A stretch of DNA of 64,000 nucleotides from Artocarpus heterophyllus (Eukaryota > Streptophyta > Magnoliopsida > Rosales > Moraceae), in the NCBI GenBank assembly GCA_025403435.1, contig CM046349.1:25357854-25421853 (forward strand), given 5' to 3'. Shown in pieces: positions 1 to 11,458 of the stretch (its first letter is position 1; every line of letters begins with the position of its first letter). Below the pieces are notes generated by a model. It saw only the letters and a program-made list of their open reading frames with translations, was not told the origin of the DNA and searched no databases. The translations under genes and the position numbers were made by a program.

Positions 1-239
1 TCAATCTCAATATCAATCTCAATAGTACTCACAGCCTTAGTTTCACAAATTCACTCCCTAATAGATGCCATACGTAGCTCAGTATTGAGTTTTCAACAAG
101 ATTTCTAGTAAGGCCTTCCAGAATACATGCCATAGAGTCCAAATAGTGTGTAGTCCCTACTGCCATAGCAGTTTCAGCCAATAAATCCTATTCCTAGCAA
201 TGCAAGCAAAGGAAAAGCTCAGGGCCAAGTTCACAACAT

Positions 240-610
240 GGCAACAAGAAGTTATGGTGCCTAAGCTAGCAATGTAATTGTCGATGGTATGATCCTTATT
301 TCTCAGTATTTAGCTTGTGTTTCATATGATTATTATTTCACCCTTGGGATGAGTGTATGGGAATGTCATTTGTAAGGCTTGTAAAATCATGATTGGGGGT
401 GAGATTCTGAGAGGTGATTTAACTATAATACCGATGAGTACTTATGATGTAATCTTGAGAATGGATTGGCTGTCAAAGTACAATGTGGTTATTGAATGTC
501 ATTATAGGAATGTAACCTTAGTTACTAGTAATGGAACACTGATCACCTTCCAGAGTGGTGCTAATCAGATGATGATTGATAGGTTCCTAAAGCCATATTT
601 TGATAGATGA
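240..610 (+). pseudogene. gypsy protease remnant
   Basis: An open stretch of 85 codons (353-610) carries the C-terminal part of the retroviral-type aspartic protease of Ty3/gypsy elements, with the typical YDVILRMDWLSKYN block and the following 'IECH' strand. The upstream bases (about 280-350) still translate to the ISQYLA segment that precedes the active site. At the place where the family has the catalytic D-S/T-G triad the sequence reads DYY, so the active site is lost. The methionine at 353 is accidental, not a start codon. There is no reason to treat this as a host gene. Confidence 0.75.
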
Positions 611-689
611 AGGAACTTAGCCTGTTATGCTCTTCTCTTTACCCTAGACAGTGAGTCTAGTATGGTTGGGGAGAACATCGCCATATTGG

Positions 690-1765
690 TGGTTGATGAG
701 TTTGAGGATGTCTTCCCCGACACCAGGTTATAGCTACCTATGAGATTCAAGTTTAGCATCAAGTTACTTCCTCGGACTGTTCTGATTTCTATTACACCGT
801 ATCGGATGACACCAGTAGAAATGAAGGAGTTGAGAAAGTAGCTTCAAGAACTCGTAGATAAATGGTATATTAGGAATAGTATGTCACCTTAGGACGCACC
901 AATCTTGTTCACCAAGAAGGATGATGGGTCTCTCAATTATGTACTGATTACCGACAACTGAATTATGTCACAATGAAGAACAAGTATTTGCTATCGAGGA
1001 TCGATGAGTTTTTCGACTACTTGGGAGGTTCCTACTACTTCTCGAAGATAAATCTATGTTTAGGATATCATTGCTTAGAGAAGTATGAGTTTTGGTTGAA
1101 AAAGGTCAAGTTTTTAGGACATGTTGTCTCTAGTCAAGGTATTTGAGTGTATCCTTCTAAGATTGAAACTTTGGTATAGTAGGAATGACTAAAGAATGTG
1201 GCAAAGATCCACAATTTTCTTGGACTTGTAGGATATTACAGTAAGTTTGTATAAGATTTCTCTAAGATAGTAGGACCATTGATGCAACTGACAAAGACAG
1301 ACATTCAGTTTGAATTGGATGCAAGGTGTGAACAAACTTTTTAGGAATCGAAGGCCCATTTACTATCGTTCCAATATTGATTATACTGAATAGTGATGAA
1401 CTGTATATGGTTTATATGAACGTGTTGGGACATGAACTTGAATGTGTGCTAATGCAACATAGACGGGTTGCAGCATATGGGTTGCGACAGTTGAAGCTAT
1501 AAATGCAGAATTATCCCACTCGCGACCTAGAGCTTGCGGCAGACATTCACGCGTTGAAGATTTGGATATGTTATCTATATGGTGCAATATTTCAAGTTGT
1601 CTCCGACCATAAGAGTTTAAAGAATATGTTCACTTAGAGAGATTTGAATTTGAGGCAGTCGAGATGGATGGAGTTCATAGAGAATTATGATTTCACATTA
1701 TAGTATTATCCCGAAAAGGCTAATATCATGGCAGATACGCTAAGTAGTAAAGCTTCTTAAAATTA
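690..1765 (+). pseudogene. gypsy reverse transcriptase and RNase H remnant with internal deletion
   Basis: Translated pieces match the start of the RT domain (EDVFPDT, then a degenerate LQELVDK block and the [13 protein letters not shown] segment), breaking off at LGYH near 1069. The next recognisable piece, [19 protein letters not shown] (about 1085-1145), normally lies roughly 80 codons further on, so the part carrying the catalytic YxDD box is deleted. RNase H follows: [11 protein letters not shown] and the [11 protein letters not shown] block at about 1510-1630, then the ADTLS end at about 1730-1750. Several in-frame stops are present. It cannot make a working polymerase. Confidence 0.8.
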
Positions 1766-2029
1766 TCACTTATTTAGCATTAGAAGATTAGAGGAGAGAT
1801 GCTATGATTAGTAAGTATGGACTGTAGAATTATGAGGATTATAGTCGGGCCATGGTTCATAATTTGGTATCTAGACCAACTCTTGTTTAGTATGTGAAAT
1901 AGAATCAATGGCGATATCAACATCTTTTGGGGATTTAGACTTGGATTGAGAAGGGGGAACAGTTTGATGAGTGGAATATGCATGCATATGGATCCTTGTA
2001 TTTCAAGGTACATTGAGCTATGCCTATAG

Positions 2030-3125
2030 TGGAAGAAGTGACCAAAGCTGTATTGGATAAAGCATACAAGTCTTGTTTCTCCATTCATCCTAGAAGTATA
2101 AGATGTATCGTAATCTAAGAGAAAATATTGGTGGAGAGGTATAAAGAAACCTATTCCGGGTTTTGTCGCCGAGTGTGTGACATGTCTCCAGTGAAAGCTG
2201 AGCACCAGAAGCCTACCGATTAGCTCCAGCTACTTCCTATTCCAGGGTGAAAATGGGATCATATCACGATGGACTTTCTCACCAAATTGTCGAGGGTCGA
2301 GCAAAAGCACGATTTTATTTGGGTTGTTGTTGATAAGTTGACAAAATCAACACACTTTATTCCATCTAGGTCCACGTGTTTGAGGAGCACTTTAGCAGAG
2401 TTATATCTCGAGCACATCATTAAGTTGCATAGGGTTCTGTTATCCATCACTTCTGATAGGGACACTTAGTTTAACACTGAGTATTAGAGGAGTTTTCCAA
2501 AAGCATTAGGTACATAGTTGAACTTTAGCACCGCTTTCCATCTTCAGACTAATGGTCAATCTAAGCAGGTTATATAGGTTCTTAAGGATAGTTGCGCGCT
2601 TATGTTCTCGAATTTGGTAGAAATTGGAAGAAGCACTCACACTTAGCGGAATTCCATACAACAATAGTTATCAAGCGAGTGTTGGTATGGAACCATTTGA
2701 GGCACTTTATAGGAGACCGTGATGATGATTGGTTTGTTGGTTAGAGCCGAAAGAGAGGATCATCATCGAACTAGATGAAATAATAAGAAGAATAAGAAGA
2801 TTGTTGTAATTCGAGAATGTCTGTGAGCAGCTTAAAGCCGACAGAAGAGTTATACTGATAAGAGGTGCCAACCTTTAGAGTTTGAAGAGGGTGATTTTGT
2901 CCTCCTTAAGGTCTCCTGAGCTTTTGCATGTTCATAATGTGCTCCACGTGTCGATACTTTGCAAGTGTTAGCCCGACCTCAGCAAGATTGACCTGTTCTA
3001 TGACATTCTAGTTCAAGAGTATACATCATTTGTGAAAGTGTTGTGGCAACACCATAGTGTTGACAAGGCAACGTGATAGTTGGAATCAACAATGTAAAAG
3101 CTGTATCCGTATCTTTTCAGTTTTT
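2030..3125 (+). pseudogene. gypsy integrase and chromodomain-like tail remnant
   Basis: The zinc-binding region is decayed (about 2050-2200). The catalytic core is readable at 2269-2469: MDFLTKL, FIWVVVDKLTKSTHFIP, and SDRDT, giving the first two acidic residues of the DDE triad. In the following SKQV segment (about 2560) the conserved catalytic glutamate appears replaced by lysine. Further on, HVSILCKC and a VKVLWQHHSVDKAT segment (about 3030-3080) correspond to the C-terminal chromodomain region of Tekay-like integrases. Several frameshifts and stops. Non-functional. Confidence 0.75.
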
Positions 3126-4229
3126 AAGGTAAGCTCCAATTTCGAGGACAAAATTCCGTAAGGGGAGGAGAGCAATATTGTCCCTAATTTAATTAATCAT
3201 AATTAGTATGCAAATTGATAAATTAGTGTACCTAATTGAAGTTTTACTTCTAATTAGTCTCTTTTGTAATAATTCTTTCATAAATAATTGCATCTTTATT
3301 CATTTTATTTTTGATAATATTTTATTTTAATTTTAGCAATTATTAAATTATTTTAAATAAAATTTTAATATGCTATTTTATTATTGAAATCAATTTTAAT
3401 TCAATTCCACCTTTTTTCCCTTCAATTTATTTATTTAAAAACCTAACCCAACAAGCAGTAGAATTCCAAATAGGCCTTCAAAACTAGTCAGATTAAAACT
3501 TCACGTGAAAGCATTGAAACCATAGGTGGCTGCTTGTTTTTCCTTAAAACCACTTCTAAAAGTCTGATTAAAAGTACCAGACCTCACTCAGACAACCGTT
3601 GCTTAGCTCATTTCTCACTCTCTCCCCCTCTCCTTTTCTTTTACTGTTTCAAAATCTAAAACAAGAACACTCATTTTCAGAAGCAACCAAGAGCCAAAAT
3701 AAGTCTTAAGGATACCAAAACAGTGCAAACTTATTCAAATATGAGGTTAGAAGCATTTAGAATGATTTAGAATCTTGTAATGAAGATTAAATTCTGATCT
3801 TAAAGTTTAAATTCATGCTCTTGGGTCTGGTAGTAGCTATTTTAATGTCAGTTTTTGTTTTTGGGAATTTTTGACATTGAATATGAACTTATATGCTAAA
3901 GATTGTACTAACAATTTTGTTTTTCACTTCTAAATTGATGAAAAATGTTGTATAAAGATCATTTACGATTTATGAATACTAAATCATTCACATCACACTC
4001 ATGAAATTGGATTTAAATAAGTTTTATATTTATTTTGATATTTTTGGAGTGTTTACAAAAAAGGGGTTGAAAGAATGGAAAAACTAAGTTGTGTGTGTTA
4101 TGAGATGAGATTAAATGATTCATATGATAATTATAGACCCTCAGAACTTGTTTTGAATGCATTTAAAGTGATCTTGAAGTGTCTTGATTTAGATTAAGCT
4201 TGAATGCTTGAAACACAGCATTTGGTTGT

Positions 4230-4300
4230 GACGATGTGGTCAGCCGTGGAATGTGCAATGCGGTCAACTATGCAAGCATGAGACATGTGGTCGACCATGG
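4230..4300 (+). repeat. Short near-palindromes in the gypsy LTR (GGTCNRCC type)
   Basis: Three imperfect copies of a GGTCGACC-like palindrome, each with partly self-complementary flanks, start near 4238, 4262 and 4289. The best copy reads CATGTGGTCGACCATGG. They lie about 1.06-1.12 kb into the LTR, the same zone in which the related LTR at 62202 carries its 22-nt array. Confidence 0.5.
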
Positions 4301-5340
4301 ATAGTGTATCCCTATCATCTATAATGCAACAGAATGCTCAGTTTTAGCCACCCGAACCCTTTATGCTCCAAAAATGAATTTTAAGTGTGATTACACTTGA
4401 CGTACTGTTTGAAAACCATTGTTTATTTATATTAAAGTATGATTGATTATCATATGAATGATGTGGTATTTAAATTAGGGAAGGCACGCTAAGAACCATG
4501 AATCGTATACTAATATGTAAGTCTTGGTATTAATGAATAAGTCTATACTTAAGGTTGCTTGTTGCCCTTTTAGAGCTAATGTTCAAAAGAACAAGATTAC
4601 AATGTAGACCTGATTTAGTAAAAATAATTGAGGTAGCACTTTATACCCCTTCCTTAGTAGCCATGATTTTTTTTTTTAAAAAAAACATCTTTGGCCATAT
4701 CTGTTTTTCTTAAATGTTTTAAGAAATGAATTGAGATTGAATATTTTCAAGACATTGAGAATTTTTAAATAAGAAAAAAAATGATATTAAATATCAATAT
4801 CTTAGTACTTGTTTCCTGAGTAAGATGAGTATCTAAATGGCTACTTAAACACCAATCAGTCTAAGACCCCTTGTTGGTTGAATTTTAAGCATATGATGCC
4901 ACACAGAGATCAAATCGTGCAGAGGGCGACTTAGGGGGCAAGTCTTGAAACTTGGTTCAGGCCACTACAATGATGATTATATTAGGCTTGCACACAGTAA
5001 GTATTAATACATGATTTAATATAAATCACATGATACAAATGGTACGAAAATTGAGAGTTTAATTTATTTATTAATCAATTTAAATATTAATTATGTACCT
5101 CTTATTTTATTTTATCACACAAATGATGTTGTAGAACTTAAGTCCTTTTGAGCTTTTCGCTCGTGGTTTATACTGTTTTACTTTTTCCTCTCTATGTTGT
5201 TTGCAGCATATAGCTAAGTAGATTGCTGTTGTTTTACTCATGGAATTTGTGAGTTGCTTAGTTATATGTTTTATCAAGTCATGTAATAATGAGACTTTAA
5301 TCAGGCTCCATGATTATGTTTGTTAGACTATGGTTTGGTT

Positions 5341-5376
5341 GTATTTCCCTTTCGATGTCTATACTGTGCATAGGTT
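5341..5376 (+). repeat. 36-bp unit of a tandem duplication at the nest insertion site
   Basis: A 20-bp run starting GTATTTCCC and ending GATGTCT is found at 5341-5360 and again at 33260-33279, just outside the two ends of the copia nest. Only the gtatt part at 5377-5381 and 33260-33264 is the target-site duplication. The longer match means the gypsy LTR already held two tandem copies of a ~36-bp unit and the copia element inserted at their junction. Confidence 0.6.
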
Positions 5377-5381
5377 GTATT

Positions 5382-7395
5382 TGTTGGAAAAACAATGCGC
5401 AGTGGAATTTTAAAAATTTTTCATCAGAGTAATTTCCAAAACACAGGTTTGACATGTTATATGTATAAATTAGACAGATCTTACTAACCTCTATGTGCCG
5501 AAGAATCTCCGTAACCTGTGTAGAGAAGTAACGTTCCAGAAGAGCCTCAACCAACTGGTCTTCTTTACTATTCTCTATCCACAACTGGAGTGAGTGTGGG
5601 CTCATATGTACAGCTCTTCCACCGGTGACTCTCCTTCCAACCAATAGAGAGAACCCAAAGCTAGTGTTCGTGATTTGTGAACAAAAGCTCTCAGGGAGTT
5701 TTTCAGATGCTCACTAGAAGAGTATCACTCTTAATCTCTCAATTGATCTAAGTAAATCATGAGACTCACTCCCTTTATATAGCTATTGATCATGGGGTCA
5801 ATCCTTATCAGATTAGGTCTCAAAAACTCAAAACAGAATCAAGTTTGGATCAATATCTGATAAGATCCGCGTGAAAATGCGTAATCTTATCACTCGCTGA
5901 TCGGCAGGCCGAACAGGCCCCATTGGCAGGCCGAACATGTCATCCGGTAGGCCGAACTCTCGAGAAAAAATCTCCGCGAATCTTTTATTTTCCACCCGAG
6001 ATTCTATAGGATAAAGTCTCAGTTTTGATTCAAATAACCCAATAGAAAAGTTATCTGATCAAAACAAACTTTATCAAGATAATCTCTAAGAAAATAAATC
6101 AATTCATAATAATTCTACAAGTTTATCTTGATCTAATTTGTCTAAAATTAAAACAACCGATAAACAGACAAGAATTATCTGATCGCAATAATTCAACAAG
6201 TTTATCTTGATCTAATTTCTTACAAAATTAATTCAACCGATAAACAGACATGAATTATTTGATTCTTACAAATTTTAAACCAATCTGATAAATCCGATAC
6301 AAGTCACCAATTATTGGAAAAGCACGCCGTGTCGTTACAGGATTTTGTGAGCTAGCAAAGGGGACCAAAATGGACATATAAAACTCAAGCTCATGATAAT
6401 CATGAAACCCAATATCCTAGATATACATTTCACAATTATCAACTCCAACGTTACTCCACTAAAAGCTTGGAGCTGCACTCTCGAACTTTATAGAATTATG
6501 AAGCTCGTGTAGCTAAGTCTCCATGACATATCATAGTGTATCGCATCCCCATATGATCATCCATAATCGGCTTAAGGACAAGTTCCGTCTTACCTTCCCG
6601 ATTATTTTCATCTTACGTTCTATTGTCTCACCATTAGAAAACTTACCATCCAAAGATAGTATACCATTCAGGTTACACCTATGTATCCAAATGGTTGAGC
6701 GCTCCAGTTTTCCAATTACAGGACAACGCATATAAGAGGATATCATTACTCCTAAAGAGGAGCTATGGATTCCATATCTATGAATAACAAGTCTACGCTA
6801 TCAAGAGTCATGCCTCTAACGTACCAGCATGCATACCACTATAGAGATGTAGGAGTCACCCATTGGTACATCAAAAGACACAAGTCGAGACAACGGGCCC
6901 ACCATTCATCTCAGGATTAAGATACAATACAAATGACTGTCTAAATTGAATCGATTTGCCAAGACATAATTATTAGTCCAAATTAATTCACTTTATGTCC
7001 CGATCCAACACATCGTCACCTATGATAACGTGCCAATGTTTCTATTCACGGAGTCCAACTCCGATGGTCAAGACAAACCATCTCCCAAAAGGGATATAGA
7101 CAACATAACAATCTTTACATGAATAAAGAGCCCAACTTTATTCCCTCGATTGCGGATCATATGTTTTAGACCGTCACCTTAAGAATCGTGTCTTCCGCAT
7201 AATCAGTCCATTATATGCCCAATTCTTAAGGTTTAGACTGACAGTCTCAGACTATTGTTTGCTTATCATACATTCAACAAATATGAACGTAAAGAGGACA
7301 AGATTTGGTATATATAAATGAATAAATTCTTTATTGATAAAAATGTCTCCAAAAACGTATTACATTTTTACTCTTTAGCGTATACATGTATAACA
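5382..7395 (-). repeat. Left LTR, probable B/A recombinant (LTR1)
   Basis: A 2014-bp family-1 LTR in minus orientation, followed on its right by the PPT complement ATCTCCCACTTGCAC (7396-7410). Its left part shares derived changes with the far-right LTR of B (GGAAAAACAATGCGCAG at the edge, CTCTATGTGCC, CCGTAACC). Its right part shares sites with A's LTR at 13130-15144 (GAGTCACCCATTGG, GACTGACAGTCTCAG) and lacks the changes seen in B's own LTR pieces. The switch falls between about 6285 and 6560. Three degraded units of the 22-nt palindrome array are at 5901-5955. Confidence 0.8.
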
Positions 7396-7409
7396 ATCTC
7401 CCACTTGCA

Positions 7410-10400
7410 CTAAGTAAGTAAATACAGCAAATTTCGCATCCCCATAGCTTCCACATGCCTCTCGAAGACTCTCCCAGTAAGTGTCTTCGTAAATGGATCA
7501 GCTAAATTGTCCTCTGACGCGATCTTGCATACCGTGTGACATGCCCGCCCTCAACTAAGTCCTTTATCACATGATACTTCCGCTCAATATGGTTACTCTT
7601 CTTGTGAAATCTTGGTTCCTTAGCATTAGCTACCGCCTCACTGTTATCACAGTACAGTGATATTACTTTATCCATACCAGGAACTACCTCAAGATTCCCA
7701 AGGAACTTGTGGAGCCACACTTCTTCTTTTGAAGCATCACTAGCCGCTGCATACTCGGCCTCCATCATTGAATCCGAAGTGCAATATTGGTTCACACTTC
7801 CCCAACTGATGGCACCGCCACCCAGAGTAAACACAAACCCCGAAGTCGATTTCCCAGAATCCAGACAGGATTGAAAATCCAAATCAGTGTATCCTAGAGG
7901 AGTCAAGTCCTCACCCAAATACACAAGCATATACCCTCGAGTCCTTCTCAGGTACTTGAAAATATGCTTTGCCGCAACCCAATGGTTCGGTCTTGGATTC
8001 GCCTGAAATCGACTTACAATCCCGACCGCATAGCTAATATCCGGTTGTGTGCAAAGCATGGCATACATGAGACTATCCACTGCCGAAGCATAAGGCACCA
8101 TCTTCATGTATTCTCTTTCTTCATAAGACTTTGGAGAGTCTTTCTTAGAAAGAGTAATTCCAGACCTAGATGGTTGCCCACCTTTCTTGGAATCCTGCAT
8201 TGCAAACCTCCTGAGAATTTTATCTATGTAGCCGGCCTGTGACAAAGCTATCATTTTGTTCTTCCTATCCCGAAAGATCTGGATACCAAGAAAAAAATTA
8301 GCCTCACCCAAGTCCTTCATGTCAAACTGCTTGGTCAACCATAATTTGACCGATGACAACGCCCCAACGTCATTGCCAATTAGCAGAATGTCATCTACAT
8401 AGAGCAGTAGAAAAACCACTTTCTCATCCTTAATGTGTTTGTAAACACATGGTTCATCCACATTTTGTGAGAACCCATAAGTCTTGATCACTTGATCAAA
8501 TCTTATGTTCCAAGAACGAGAAGCCTGCTTAAGTCCATAAATAGACTTTAGCAGCTTACAAACCTTACCCTCTTGACCCGCGACCTTGAACCCGTCTGGT
8601 TGTTCTATATAAATGGACTCATCAAGATAGCCATTCAGAAAAGCCGTCTTGACATCCATCTACCAAATCTCGTAGTCGAGAGCGGCAGCTATGGACAAGA
8701 GAATCCGGATGGACTTAAGCATGGCTACAGGCGAAAAGGTTTCCTCATAATCGATTCCTTCCTTTTGCGTATAACCCTTAGCTACTAGTCTAGCCTTAAA
8801 GGTTTCGACCTTTCCATCCACTCCTTTTTTCCTCTTGTAGATCCACTTACACCCTATGGGTTTTACCCCTTCAGAAGATCCACAAGCTCCCAGACCCGAT
8901 TAGTCTCCATAGACTTCATCTCAATGTTCGTGGCCTCTGCCTAGAGTCTTGAATCAACATCCTCCATAGCTTCTGCGTAAGTATAAGGATCCCTGTCATG
9001 TTCATCCGGTTCAGCCAAAAAGACCTCCCCATTGAACATATACCTTTCAGGTTGACGCCTGATCCTCCCACTACGCCGAAGCCCCTGAGGTTGTTGTTCA
9101 GGTTTGTTTGGTTTTTCTACACTGATTGGAATGGTTTTGTTCAGAACCTCCGGAGTGAACAGATCACCTCTTAACTCCTCAAGCACCACTTTGCTTCGAG
9201 GTTTAAAGTCGTTCATGTAACTCTCCTCAAGGAAAGTTGCATTAGTTGAAACCACGACTTTATTTTCCTTTGGGTTATAAGAATAACCCCCTTTAGTCCC
9301 TTTTGGATATCCTACAAACACACAAACTTCCGAACGTGCTTCCAACTTATTCGGATCCTTAAACAGGACATGAGCCGGACATCCCCATATGCGAATATGG
9401 TTTAAGGATGTCTTCCGTCTTGTCCACAACTCGTGAGAAGTTTTAGGGACCGATTTTGAAGGCACATTGCTCAAAAGATAACATGCGGTTTGTAGTGCAT
9501 ATCCCCAAAAAGATAAAGGCAATAATGAATCACTCATCATGGACCTAATCATGTCCAATAAAGTCCTATTCCTTCTCTCCGCTACGCCATTCTGCTGCGG
9601 AGTGCCCGGCACAGTCAAATGGGATAAAATCCCATTCTCTAACAAGTGTCCCAAGAACTCTTCAGAAAGGTATTCCTTACCTCGATCAGATCAAAGTGCC
9701 TTTATGGGTCTACCCAATTGCTTTTCCACTTCAACCCGAAACTCCCTGAACTTATCATAAGTTTTGCTTTTGTGGTGCATTATGTACACATACCCATATC
9801 TTGAGTAATCGTCAACAAAAGTGACGAAGTACTCATACCCTCCTCGTGCCCGGATGTTCATCGGTCCGCAAACATCACTATGCACAAGTTCTAGAACCCC
9901 TTCGGCCCTATTGCCCTTAGACCCATATGGTCTTTTGGTCATTTTACCCTCTAAACAAGACTCACATTGAGGTATAGATTCCACCTTTAAGTGACTTAAA
10001 GGTCCATCCCTTACCAACCTTTGAATCCTATTCAGGTTAATATGGCCAAGGCGCAAATGCCAAAGATAAGTCTTATTAGAGCGAGAAGTTTTAAGTCTTT
10101 TTGAATTATTATCATTTATCTCAACATTAAGCAATAAGTCCATCTTAGGTTTGATAAAATATAGATTATTTTGCATCAATCCAGAACAGATAAAAGATTT
10201 ATTTTTACGAATCACCACTTTTTCATTAAAAGATACCACGTAGGAGTCTTTAAATAAAGAAGATACAGAAATTAAATTCCTTTTAAATTTAGGAACATAA
10301 AAACAATCTCGCAAAATTAAATTCCTATAATTATCAAAATAAAGATGGACATCTCCCACTGCTTCCGCTGAGACCAAGGATCCATCGCCCATCTGAAGCG

Positions 10401-11458
10401 TTAAGTCTTCACGAAGGAGATTTAACGCTGAGACCATCTCCCACTGCTTCTGCTGCTTTCGCTGAGACCAAGGATCCATCGCCCATCCGAAGCGTTAAGT
10501 CTTCACGAAGTAGACTTCTCGTTTCTTTGAATCCCTGTAGAGAAACACAAACATGATTAGTTGCACCAGAATCTATGACCCAGATGTCACTGGATTCCTC
10601 AACCAAACAAGTTTCTAAATATAGAAGATCACACCTACCTCCCTTGGATAGGAAGTCCTTGCAATGCTTCTTTATATGCCCGACCTTACCACCGAAGAAG
10701 CACTTAAGCTTCTTTGGGTTCTTCTTCTTCTTCTTCTTGCTCTTGGTAGCAGGAGGAATAGAAGACTTCCCACTCTTGGCCCGTTGCTTCTTTCCATTCC
10801 CAGAGTTAGGATTGGAACCAGAAGCAGCTACCACGTTGGCCTCACCACCAGCAGGAGACTCCCTGATTAGCAGTTCAAACTCTTGTAACTGTTTCATTAG
10901 TTCTGTCAAGGTCATATCCCGTCTATTACTTAAATTAAAAGTAGCTCTAAACGGAATAAATTTCTTAGACAAAGTCTCAAAGACAATAGTCATCTAAGTT
11001 TCAACATCGATGTCGGCTCCATTGGTTTGAGCCTCAGCGAGGTAACCCATGACCAACATCATGTGCTCCTTTACAGACGACCCCGGTCTCTGTCTACAGT
11101 TTAAGAGTTTCCGAAGCACCCCTTGTCACTTCGTTATGACCTGGCCTCCGAACATATCCTCAAGATTATCCAAGATCTGCTTCGCAGTCTCATAATCCTG
11201 ATGTTGAGCCTGCAGCACGTTGTTCATGCTAGCCATAACATAGCAGTGGGCCTGATCATTAGCATCTTTCCAACGGTCGTACGCTTGGAATTAATCATTA
11301 CTTGAGTCTCCCGTAGGCTCGGGAGGACAAGGAGTTGTCAGAACATATTTTAGTTTCTCAAAGGATAAGACGATGTCTAGGTTTCGTTTTCAATCGTTAT
11401 AGTTCTCACCGGTTAATTGGTTTTTGTCAAGTATCGATGATAAAGCGTTTTTAGACAT
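7410..11458 (-). pseudogene. Element A gag-pol (broken)
   Basis: The frame runs on the minus strand from the gag start MSKNALSS (ATG at 11458) through zinc-knuckle gag, protease (DSGATNH, about 10570), integrase, RT (YVDD, about 8395) to RNase H and a stop equivalent at 7410-7412. It is nearly collinear with the intact copy at 21226-25179. Defects: CAG to TAG before the RT methionine at 8659; TGG to TAG near 8942; CGA to TGA at 9691-9693 in the integrase; a stop just upstream of 10993 in gag; a two-base insertion near 7540; and a ~90-bp tandem duplication at 10351-10520. Most nonsense changes are C-to-T type, as expected for methylated, silenced DNA. Confidence 0.9.
10351..10520 (-). repeat. 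~90-bp tandem duplication inside element A protease region
   Basis: ATCTCCCACTGCTTC followed by GAGACCAAGGATCCATCG and GAAGCGTTAAGTCTTCACG occurs twice, starting at 10351 and 10436, with a small extra insertion (TGCTGCTTT) in the second copy. The intact family member has one copy. It lies just downstream (in reading direction) of the protease active site and breaks the reading frame. Confidence 0.8.

Larger units (their letters stand above)
1..3178 (+). mobile_element. Old Ty3/gypsy retrotransposon, internal region (3' part only, decayed)
   Basis: Conceptual translation on the plus strand gives, in order, the end of a retropepsin-like protease, reverse transcriptase, RNase H, integrase and a C-terminal chromodomain-like tail. 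The RT-before-integrase order defines Ty3/gypsy. The region ends in a TTCGAGGACAAAATTCC stretch and a purine tract (about 3159-3174) directly before an LTR that starts TGTCCC. This is the arrangement of plant Tekay/Del-type chromoviruses; the lineage call is from motif memory only. Stops and frame breaks are everywhere, so it is dead. The gag part and the 5' LTR lie outside the window. It is the oldest layer here: the copia nest sits in its 3' LTR. Confidence 0.85.
3179..5381 (+). repeat. gypsy 3' LTR, left part (split by the copia nest)
   Basis: The LTR starts with TGTCCC immediately after the purine tract and continues at 33265 after the inserted copia nest, ending in GATGTGACA at 33536. 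Joined length is about 2475 bp, usual for this type of gypsy LTR. TGTC at one end and GACA at the other form the short terminal inverted repeat. The start resembles the start of the solo LTR at 43873 (both have a TTAATTA..TTAGTATGC block), so the two are related. No gene is seen in it. Confidence 0.75.

Noticed and set aside
353..610. 85-codon plus-strand frame as a host gene
   Set aside because: It is the C-terminal part of a gypsy protease with its active site lost, in line with RT, RNase H and integrase remnants downstream.
5341..5360. 20-bp target-site duplication around the copia nest
   Set aside because: Copia integrases make 5-bp duplications; gtatt touches both ends exactly, so the longer match is an older tandem repeat.
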